Part shown: piece by piece, positions 1-5,460 of the stretch
Numbering within the stretch: position 1 is the first letter of the stretch
Layout of the letters: the number at the start of each line of letters is the position of its first letter
From: Oscillospiraceae bacterium
GTDB lineage: Bacteria; Bacillota; Clostridia; Oscillospirales; Oscillospiraceae
Direction: 5' to 3'
Assembly (NCBI GenBank): GCA_024404215.1
Contig: JAKSQI010000022.1
Span: forward strand, 1 to 14,405
DNA length: 14,405 nucleotides
Translations under genes and position numbers: made by a program
The notes under the pieces: generated by a model
Database searches by the model: none
Seen by the model: only the letters and a program-made list of their open reading frames with translations
Told to the model about the DNA's origin: nothing

Positions 1-1080
1 GCGCCCATCCCGCATGTTTACCAGAAGGAAACCATGGCCAATAATATCTATGGTTTCCATTTTGTCCAAAGGAAGACGGGTGGAACCAACGGATAGGACA
101 TCTCGGGTTAAGATTAGTGTGCCGGTATCGGTAATCTTGGCTGTGTGGTCCGGGAAGATTTCTCTTAAAACTTGGTCTTCATCGTGGCAGAGAATGGTAT
201 TTTCCTCCGTCTCCGGCAGAGCAGCAATATGTTCCGCAGCCCAGGCTGACCATTGAGTAATGGTGGAAAAGGAGAAACCAATACCGTGAAGCAGACCAAA
301 TTCGTCGTAGCGTCCATTCATGCCACAGTGACAGCCAAAATGATTGCCTTGACTGTTGATGGAGTTCAGTGCACCACACCGGGGGCATGCCAGCAAGGCG
401 TGCTCAATTCCTTCTGCTGGCTTCTTACCGTAAAAAGCGATGGGGGTTTCCTCGTTATCTGCATAAGCATCCACATAAATATCCCGGTTTAGTATGGCAG
501 TGATTTCTTCCCCTTTCATGGCCCGAAGAGTCTGCGGTTCATAGGTGTTGACCAATTCCAGTGTCAGTTGCCCCCTTCGTATGCCCTTGCCCCAACGGGG
601 GCTGGAAAAATAGCCACCATGAAGCCGCATGGTGTATAGTCGGCAATTCAGCATACGGGCCAGACTGCCGGTGCTGTCAATAACAGGACGATTAACACCG
701 TCGGAGCTGCGTTCGCCTTCCCCAAACAGGCCGATGCTGTGACCATCCTTAACCCTTCGCTTTGCTTCCAGTGCTGTTGCGGCAGCAACAGTTGCCTTTT
801 TCCGAACGATAGGAGCAAAGCACCAGTCTAGCAGTTTGGAGGCAAAGCCCGCGCGCATGGTATGTTCACTGGCAATAAAATACATGGGTGTTCGAAAGCT
901 GCAGTCAAAGTAAAGCATACCCAAATCCGTAACATGATTGCATACAACCAAAAAGGGCGCCTCATCCTCAATTAAAGGGGGAGGAACAAAATTGAAGGCA
1001 TGCCTCAGATAAAGGCGAACTGCCGGACGAAGAATCTGATAAATTAGGCGGTGACGCCGTACAGATAATGATTCAGCCAT
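1..1080 (-). CDS. PlsC-like 1-acyl-glycerol-3-phosphate acyltransferase with zinc ribbon, 3' end cut by window
   Basis: The minus strand is open from ATG at 1080 to the window edge (360 codons, no stop seen), with AAGGAG seven bases before the ATG (1088-1093). The protein resembles membrane-associated PlsC/LPLAT acyltransferases, which move an acyl group from acyl-ACP or acyl-CoA to lysophosphatidate in phospholipid synthesis. Visible landmarks are an NH motif at 48-49 followed by VTDLG, and FGEGERS at 119-125, which fits the family's EGxRS substrate motif. At 232-252 there is a Cys cluster (C232, C235, C250, C252) of zinc-ribbon type, as in a clostridial subgroup of these enzymes as I recall it. 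About 108 further residues follow to the edge. Two oddities: the Asp of the usual HX4D catalytic motif is Gly54 (an Asp sits at 52 instead), and the second Cys pair is CxC rather than CxxC. Family membership is fairly sure; activity and substrate are inferred. Confidence 0.8.
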   Translation of the reverse strand, partial: MAESLSVRRHRLIYQILRPAVRLYLRHAFNFVPPPLIEDEAPFLVVCNHVTDLGMLYFDCSFRTPMYFIASEHTMRAGFASKLLDWCFAPIVRKKATVAAATALEAKRRVKDGHSIGLFGEGERSSDGVNRPVIDSTGSLARMLNCRLYTMRLHGGYFSSPRWGKGIRRGQLTLELVNTYEPQTLRAMKGEEITAILNRDIYVDAYADNEETPIAFYGKKPAEGIEHALLACPRCGALNSINSQGNHFGCHCGMNGRYDEFGLLHGIGFSFSTITQWSAWAAEHIAALPETEENTILCHDEDQVLREIFPDHTAKITDTGTLILTRDVLSVGSTRLPLDKMETIDIIGHGFLLVNMRDGR

Positions 1081-1093
1081 GGTGATTCTCCTT

Positions 1094-1113
1094 TTCTTAA
1101 GAATTCTTAAGAA
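1094..1113. promoter_or_regulatory. Perfect 20-base palindrome, candidate operator
   Basis: TTCTTAAGAATTCTTAAGAA equals its own reverse complement. It lies between the predicted -10 box and the ribosome binding site of the PlsC-like gene and covers the predicted start of transcription, where a bound dimeric repressor would block it. The regulator is unknown. The site also contains two overlapping copies of TTCTTAAGAA. Its position next to a lipid gene makes a fatty-acid-responsive regulator a reasonable guess, but the sequence is not the known FapR operator. Confidence 0.55.
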
Positions 1114-1117
1114 TTAG

Positions 1118-1146
1118 AGTATAGCATATAATTCTGTATCTGGAAA
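1118..1146 (-). promoter_or_regulatory. Sigma-A-type promoter of the PlsC-like gene
   Basis: On the minus strand, TTTCCA (1141-1146, 4 of 6 matches to the -35 consensus) lies 17 bases before TATACT (1118-1123, 5 of 6 matches to the -10). The predicted transcription start is near 1111, about 30 bases before the ATG at 1080. The start site falls inside the palindrome at 1094-1113. Confidence 0.6.
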
Positions 1147-1187
1147 GAAGAAATATAAATATAAACCAAAGAAATTTCACTTAAACT

Positions 1188-1205
1188 GTCACAAGATATT
1201 GTGAC
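1188..1205. promoter_or_regulatory. Inverted repeat upstream of the FN3-protein promoter
   Basis: GTCACAA (1188-1194) and TTGTGAC (1199-1205) are perfect 7-base arms around GATA. The repeat lies 57 bases before the -35 box of the FN3 gene and about 77 bases upstream of the predicted start of the PlsC-like gene. No T tract follows, so it is not a terminator. It could be a regulator site serving either gene. Otherwise the 308-base gap 1081-1388 holds only the two promoters, the 20-base palindrome and A-rich DNA. Confidence 0.4.
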
Positions 1206-1262
1206 GGCCTAGAAGGGAAAATACGACATCTGTAAAGGAAAAAATAGATTAGACGGAGGCCC

Positions 1263-1291
1263 TTGACAAGCAGAATGGCAACTATTACTAT
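1263..1291 (+). promoter_or_regulatory. Sigma-A-type promoter of the FN3-repeat protein gene
   Basis: A perfect -35 TTGACA (1263-1268) is followed after 17 bases by TACTAT (1286-1291, 4 of 6). The overlapping TATATAAAA at 1289-1297 is A+T rich and should melt easily. This gives an untranslated leader of about 90 bases ending in the ribosome binding site AGAGGAGG (1375-1382), six bases before the ATG at 1389. The strong -35 and ribosome binding site suggest high expression. Confidence 0.6.
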
Positions 1292-1388
1292 ATAAAATAG
1301 AGTTGGTATAAAGACGTGCTTGAATAGCAGAAAATGGGCAAATTCACTATGCTTTTCAGGCAGGTAAATACTCTAGAGGAGGATACCT

Positions 1389-3539
1389 ATGAAGAGAAAA
1401 ATGATGAGCCTTTTGCTGTGCTTGGCTATGCTGATTTCCTTTGGCTCCTTTACGGCACTGGCAGCGGATGATGTTACCTTGTCTTTTGAAACGGTCAGCA
1501 CCTCTGTAGCAGCAGAGGGAACGGTCAGCATGACCATCAAATTGTCCAATCCAAACGGCAAAGCCATTAACGGTGCGGCTGTACAGCTTAGCGTTCCTTC
1601 TAACATGACTTATGTCAGCTCCAAGCTGGGCGGCAACTTCCTGTTTGAAAACTATTCTTCTACAGGCCTGTTGTCCTGCACCGTTTCCGGCGAAGGAACG
1701 GTAGATGCCGATGGCAATACCTCTGCCAATTTGGCTGAGTGCGGCAAGGGTGTTACAGCTAAAGAAATCACTTTGGCAACGGTGACCTACAAGGTTGCTA
1801 AGGGTGTGGCTGCTGGTACTCAGTTGAAGGTTACTGCTTCCTTGACTGAACTGTTTGATGCGGATGTCAAGGATATTAGTCATAACTCTGCTTTTACAAA
1901 AACCTTCACCGTAAACAATCAGCTGCCCACCCCACTGATTTCTTCCGTGGGCACTAGTGTTAAGGGTGTAGAGGTTAAGTGGAATGCCGTCCCGAATGCC
2001 CAAAACTACGGCGTATGGTACAAGACGGCAACCGGTGCCTGGACAAAGGCCGGCAATACCACCAGTACTACCTATGTAGTAACTGGTCTAACCTCTGGTA
2101 CCACCTATACCTTCACGGTTCGTTGCCTGAGCGCTGATGGCAGCACCTATACCAGTGGCTTTGATTCTGTTGGTAAAACCTTCACGTATTTGGCAACCCC
2201 AACTGTCAGCAGTGTTTCCAGCGGTTCCAACGGTGTAACTGTTGACTGGGGCGCAGTTTCTGGTGCAACGAAATATCGTGTCTTCTATAAGGTAGCAGGC
2301 GGCAGCTGGACCAAGGCGGCCGATGTAACTGGCACCAGCTATACTGTAACTGGTTTGACTGCCGGCAAGACCTATACCTTCACCGTTCGCTGCATCGACT
2401 CCGCCGGTAACTATACCAGTGGTTTTGATTCCACCGGCAAGACCATTACCTACACGACCTCTTCCAAGCTGGCTACCCCCAAGCTCACCTACATCGGCAC
2501 CAGTGTCAAGGGTGTAGAGGTTAAGTGGGATGCGGTTCCCGGTGCTGTTAATTACGGCGTATGGTACAAGACGGCAACCGGTTCCTGGACCAAGTTCGGC
2601 AACACCACCGGTACTTCCGTTGTTGTTTCCGGTTTGACTTCCGGTACCACCTACACCTTCACGGTTCGTTGCCTGAGCGCTGACGGCAAGAGCTACACCA
2701 GTGATTTTGATTCTGTCGGCAAGACCTTTATGTATCTGGCTACCCCCGAGCTGACCTACATTGGCACCAGCGTGAAGGGTGTAGAAGTGAAGTGGAATGC
2801 TGTAAAGAATGCCGAAAACTACGGCGTATGGTACAAGACGGCAACTGGTTCCTGGACCAAGGCCGGCAACACCACCGGCACCACCTATGTCGTATCCGGT
2901 TTGACCTCCGGCACTACCTATACCTTCACCGTCCGTTGCCTGTCTGCCGATGGCAAGACCTACATGAGCGGTTTTGATTCCGTGGGTAAAACCTTTATGT
3001 ATCTGGCCACCCCGGTGATTGCCTCTGTGGGCACCAGTGTCAAGGGTGTAGAGGTTAAGTGGAATGCTGTTAAGAATGCCGAAAACTACGGCGTATGGTA
3101 CAAGACAGCTACCGGTTCCTGGACCAAGGCCGGTAACACCACCGGTACCACCTATGTCGTAACCGGTCTGACCTCCGGCACCACCTATACCTTTACCGTC
3201 CGCTGCCTGTCTGCTGACGGCAAGACCTACATGAGCGGCTTTGACTCTGTCGGTAAGCAGTTCACCTTCCTGACTACACCTACGGTCAGCGCTGCTACCA
3301 AGACGACCGATGGTGTAAAGGTTGAGTGGGCTCCGGTAGCCGGCGCCTACGGCTACCGCGTCTTCTACAAGGTATCCGGCGGCAGCTGGGTCAAGGCAGC
3401 CGATGTAACCGGTGTCAGCAGCTCCACGGTAACCGGCCTCACCGCCGGTAAGACCTACACCTTCACCGTTCGCTGCATTGACTCTGCCGGTAACTACACC
3501 AGTGGCTTTGATTCTACCGGCAAAACCTTGGCTTACTAA
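1389..3539 (+). CDS. Secreted protein with cohesin-like domain and six fibronectin type III modules
   Basis: This is a 716-residue exported protein. Residues 1-25 form a signal peptide: a basic start (MKRK), a hydrophobic core, and a likely cleavage after ALA at 23-25. Residues 27-175 look like a cohesin-type beta-sandwich. Six FN3 modules follow, each starting L-[PAT]-T-P: 179-267, 268-360, 361-449, 450-538, 539-627 and 628-716. Modules 1, 3, 4 and 5 are one type (YGVWYKTATG), modules 2 and 6 another (YRVFYK, then KAADVTG). The protein stops at the end of module 6. There is no LPxTG motif, no SLH domain, no C-terminal membrane segment and no lipobox, so it is probably released or held non-covalently. 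Each module keeps one Cys in its VRC strand. Such proteins often mediate adhesion or bind polysaccharide, but no ligand or enzyme domain can be read here. It appears to be transcribed alone, from its own promoter to the terminator at 3572. Confidence 0.85.
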   Translation: MKRKMMSLLLCLAMLISFGSFTALAADDVTLSFETVSTSVAAEGTVSMTIKLSNPNGKAINGAAVQLSVPSNMTYVSSKLGGNFLFENYSSTGLLSCTVSGEGTVDADGNTSANLAECGKGVTAKEITLATVTYKVAKGVAAGTQLKVTASLTELFDADVKDISHNSAFTKTFTVNNQLPTPLISSVGTSVKGVEVKWNAVPNAQNYGVWYKTATGAWTKAGNTTSTTYVVTGLTSGTTYTFTVRCLSADGSTYTSGFDSVGKTFTYLATPTVSSVSSGSNGVTVDWGAVSGATKYRVFYKVAGGSWTKAADVTGTSYTVTGLTAGKTYTFTVRCIDSAGNYTSGFDSTGKTITYTTSSKLATPKLTYIGTSVKGVEVKWDAVPGAVNYGVWYKTATGSWTKFGNTTGTSVVVSGLTSGTTYTFTVRCLSADGKSYTSDFDSVGKTFMYLATPELTYIGTSVKGVEVKWNAVKNAENYGVWYKTATGSWTKAGNTTGTTYVVSGLTSGTTYTFTVRCLSADGKTYMSGFDSVGKTFMYLATPVIASVGTSVKGVEVKWNAVKNAENYGVWYKTATGSWTKAGNTTGTTYVVTGLTSGTTYTFTVRCLSADGKTYMSGFDSVGKQFTFLTTPTVSAATKTTDGVKVEWAPVAGAYGYRVFYKVSGGSWVKAADVTGVSSSTVTGLTAGKTYTFTVRCIDSAGNYTSGFDSTGKTLAY
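1923..3536 (+). repeat. Six tandem FN3-coding repeats, mostly 267 bases each
   Basis: The units start at 1923, 2190, 2469, 2736, 3003 and 3270. All are 267 bases except the second, which is 279 because of a four-residue linker (TTSS region). Units 4 and 5 (2736-3002 and 3003-3269) are the closest pair: 80 of 89 residues match, and one stretch of 44 codons encodes identical protein with ten silent differences. Units 2 and 6 form a separate pair. Confidence 0.9.
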
Positions 3540-3571
3540 GCTGAGCTGCAGTCAATCCTGTAATGACAATG

Positions 3572-3612
3572 AATCGGCACCGCATTTGTGCGGTGCCGAT
3601 TTTGTGCCTTTT
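3572..3612 (+). terminator. Rho-independent terminator of the FN3-protein gene
   Basis: A perfect 13-base stem (3572-3584 with 3589-3601) closes a TTTG loop. It is G+C rich (CGGCACCGC) and is followed by a T-rich tail (TTTTGTGCCTTTT). It lies 32 bases after the FN3 stop codon and just before the -35 box of the next gene. Confidence 0.85.
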
Positions 3613-3639
3613 GACTTAGGCGATGGGATGTGTTATCCT
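3611..3639 (+). promoter_or_regulatory. Sigma-A-type promoter of the HAD phosphatase gene
   Basis: TTGACT (3611-3616, 5 of 6) is followed after 17 bases by TATCCT (3634-3639, 4 of 6). The predicted start is near 3646. The in-frame ATG at 3630 lies upstream of that point, so translation from it is unlikely, which supports the start at 3672. Confidence 0.6.
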
Positions 3640-3671
3640 GTGGAAAACCTGAAAATAGAGGGAGCATCGTT

Positions 3672-4460
3672 ATGAAACGATTAAAGGAAGCCGAGCTTTT
3701 TGTTTTGGACATGGATGGCACACTGTATTTGGGGGAGAGTGTTCTTCCCGGTGCCATTGACTTCATTCATGACCTGGAGAAGGCTGGAAAGTGCTATATC
3801 TATCTTACCAACAATTCTTCTCGGGCAGGGGAGGACTATATTCCTCGGCTGAGAAACCTGGGTTTTCCCTGCACCAAGGAGCAGGTGTTTACCTCCGGCA
3901 TGGCTACTGCCGAGTATCTGCTGAAAACCTATCCCGGCCGGGCCGTATACCCTGTAGGAACACTGCGTTTTCTGATGGAACTGGGCAGCTATGGAATTGA
4001 ATTTACAGAGGACGACCCAGCTGCGGTTGTGGTTGGCTTTGACCGGGAGCTGACCTATGCCAAGCTGGAAAAGGCGGTGCACTTTCTGCGCAAGGGGGCT
4101 GCCTTTGTTGCGGCTAACCCCGACTGGGTTTGCCCTATGCCCAATGATGAGGTTTTGCCGGATTGCGGCAGCATCTGTGCACTGCTGACCGCTGCAAGCG
4201 GGAAGGTGCCCTTTTATATAGGTAAACCCAATCGGAGCATGATAGATATTCTCTCGGAACGTACCGGCGTACCAAACAGCAAAATTGTGTGTGTAGGAGA
4301 CCGGCTGTATACCGATATTGCCGTCGGCGTCAACGCCGGAGCTTTGAGTGCCCTGGTCCTGTCCGGAGAAACCGCGGATGCTCTGCTGGCTGGGGGTGTT
4401 ATCGAACCGGACTGCGTATGCCCGTGGGTGAAAGAAGTGGGTGAGGCTCTGCGATACTAA
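3672..4460 (+). CDS. HAD-IIA family hydrolase (NagD / p-nitrophenyl phosphatase type)
   Basis: This 262-residue cytoplasmic phosphatase of the haloacid dehalogenase superfamily, subclass IIA, would hydrolyse small phosphorylated metabolites with Mg2+ through a phospho-aspartate intermediate. Motif I is DMDGT with nucleophile D13 and acid/base D15. Motif II is TNNSS at 46-50. The motif III region is GKPN, with the lysine at 185. Motif IV is GDRLYTD, with D210 and D215. The length matches the family. ATG 3672 is chosen because AGAGGGAG lies seven bases before it, the protein starts shortly before motif I, and the longer in-frame start at 3630 would lie inside the promoter. The gene stands alone, convergent with the GDPD gene 41 bases away. 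The true substrate cannot be read from sequence: relatives act on sugar phosphates, pyridoxal phosphate, phosphoglycolate or nucleotides. Confidence 0.9.
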   Translation: MKRLKEAELFVLDMDGTLYLGESVLPGAIDFIHDLEKAGKCYIYLTNNSSRAGEDYIPRLRNLGFPCTKEQVFTSGMATAEYLLKTYPGRAVYPVGTLRFLMELGSYGIEFTEDDPAAVVVGFDRELTYAKLEKAVHFLRKGAAFVAANPDWVCPMPNDEVLPDCGSICALLTAASGKVPFYIGKPNRSMIDILSERTGVPNSKIVCVGDRLYTDIAVGVNAGALSALVLSGETADALLAGGVIEPDCVCPWVKEVGEALRY

Positions 4461-4501
4461 GGGTCGGCGATGGTCGTAGCCTTCGGTGATTTTGTTATCT
4501 T

Positions 4502-5317
4502 TTACTTATATCGTATCCGGGGGAGATAGTGCTCAAAAATGACGGTGTCATGCTTCTTTTCCGCTTCCGTGTCATGGCTGGTCCAGGCAACGGGCATGGC
4601 CCCCAGCTTTTCGCTGAGCTTAACCAGCATGGGCTTTTTGCCGATTCGGTAGGCGATAAAATTGGGGCGGGAAAGAAAGTTCATCATGCAGTGGGACAGG
4701 ATATAGGCTAACGGGGTCGGTACATCTTGGCTTAGGTGTTTGGTCTGCCCGGACAGCTGGCCTCGCAGGAGGTCCGGTGCATTTTTCTTAAACCAGCGAA
4801 TCATGGTTGGGTCAAAGCTTTCCACACAAACCGGACCGGGATAGGTGCGAATCAGCTGCAGGGTTTTTTCGCAGAGACGGGCTCCGTTGCCGCGAAGGCT
4901 GCGCTTGAGTTCCAGAACTACCGGCAAGTCACCCAGTATGGAAAAGACTTCGCTGAGAAGAGGGATAGCCTCGTCGGTTCCTGCCAGACGGATATTCTTC
5001 AATTCTTTGTAGGTTTTGTCCTCAATGCATTCATCCACGCCGCCTAAACGCTTCAGGTTGCCGTCATGGTGAACCACGACCCGGTCATCTGCAGTAAGGT
5101 GGACATCCAGCTCTACGCCGTAGCCGGCCTCGGCAGCTGCCCGAAAAGCGGCCAAAGAGTTTTCGGGAATGGACTGATCTCGGCTGTACAGGCCACGGTG
5201 GGCGATATTCAGACCCTTGAAGGCCTGCTTTTGCTGGGGCTGTGCTTTTTTAGGGGCGATGCAGAACAATCCGCCGGCAGCGGCGGCTGCAGGTATTGCC
5301 AGCAGTTTCAGCAGCAT
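4502..5317 (-). CDS. Glycerophosphodiester phosphodiesterase, membrane-anchored
   Basis: This 271-residue enzyme would hydrolyse glycerophosphodiesters to glycerol-3-phosphate and an alcohol. The TIM-barrel GDPD signature is present: IAHRG with H40 and R41, PEN at 51-53, ELD with E69 and D71, and HHD with H84 next to D85. Together these give the usual His pair and metal-binding acidic residues. Residues 2-22 are hydrophobic (LLKLLAIPAAAAAGGLF region), so the barrel is probably tethered to the membrane or exported. The frame is open back to 5416, but ATG 5317 is preferred: AAAGGAG lies nine bases upstream, and a promoter at 5342-5370 lies between the two candidate starts. Expected roles are phospholipid turnover or degradation of teichoic-acid-derived glycerophosphodiesters. 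The gene faces the HAD gene and diverges from the MFS gene. Confidence 0.9.
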   Translation of the reverse strand: MLLKLLAIPAAAAAGGLFCIAPKKAQPQQKQAFKGLNIAHRGLYSRDQSIPENSLAAFRAAAEAGYGVELDVHLTADDRVVVHHDGNLKRLGGVDECIEDKTYKELKNIRLAGTDEAIPLLSEVFSILGDLPVVLELKRSLRGNGARLCEKTLQLIRTYPGPVCVESFDPTMIRWFKKNAPDLLRGQLSGQTKHLSQDVPTPLAYILSHCMMNFLSRPNFIAYRIGKKPMLVKLSEKLGAMPVAWTSHDTEAEKKHDTVIFEHYLPRIRYK

Positions 5318-5341
5318 GGTTGTCCACTCCTTTCTCCTGTT

Positions 5342-5370
5342 ATTGTACACGAAGAAGGGGCCACCGTCAA
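5342..5370 (-). promoter_or_regulatory. Sigma-A-type promoter of the GDPD gene with overlapping direct repeat
   Basis: On the minus strand TTGACG (5365-5370, 5 of 6) is followed after exactly 17 bases by TACAAT (5342-5347, 5 of 6). The start is predicted near 5335, giving a short leader. Two copies of TGGCCCCTT (5375-5383 and 5355-5363, minus strand) lie on either side of the -35 box, 20 bases apart. Confidence 0.7.
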
Positions 5371-5383
5371 ACAAAAGGGGCCA
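5355..5383 (-). repeat. Two direct 9-base repeats TGGCCCCTT, 20 bases apart
   Basis: On the minus strand the copies are at 5375-5383 and 5355-5363. One is just upstream of the GDPD -35 box and the other lies in the spacer between -35 and -10. A 20-base centre-to-centre distance is about two turns of the helix, so both copies face the same side, as expected for a regulator binding direct repeats. No known regulator is recognised. Confidence 0.4.
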
Positions 5384-5402
5384 AATCCAGCAAATATTCC
5401 TG

Positions 5403-5431
5403 TTGTATTTATTCAAAGGATTGGATACAAT
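5403..5431 (+). promoter_or_regulatory. Probable promoter of the MFS operon
   Basis: TTGTAT (5403-5408, weak -35) is followed after 17 bases by TACAAT (5426-5431, 5 of 6). The predicted start is near 5438, only about 23 bases before the ATG at 5461, with AAGGAG at 5447-5452 between. The promoter is back to back with that of GDPD. Confidence 0.5.
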
Positions 5432-5460
5432 GGAAACAGCCTTAGTAAGGAGTGAAGCCT

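Noticed and set aside
1188..1205. Rex operator
   Set aside because: Rex sites read TTGTGA-N-TCACAA; here the half-sites have the opposite orientation, so the match is only superficial.
1334..1456. Possible upstream leader peptide starting at ATG 1334 and overlapping the FN3 start
   Set aside because: There is no ribosome binding site before it, it runs into the FN3 gene out of frame for 40 codons, and it has no peptide features.
1356..2003. 215-codon open frame on the minus strand opposite the FN3 gene
   Set aside because: It is antisense to the signal peptide and cohesin-like domain, shows no family features, and is explained by the codon bias of the real gene.
1923..3536. Regular repeats that might suggest a CRISPR array or satellite
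   Set aside because: The period is 267 bases, the repeats are fully coding FN3 modules, and differences are mainly silent, so they are protein repeats.
4461..4501. Bidirectional terminator between the convergent HAD and GDPD genes
   Set aside because: I could not find a stem longer than three or four pairs in these 41 bases, so none is claimed.
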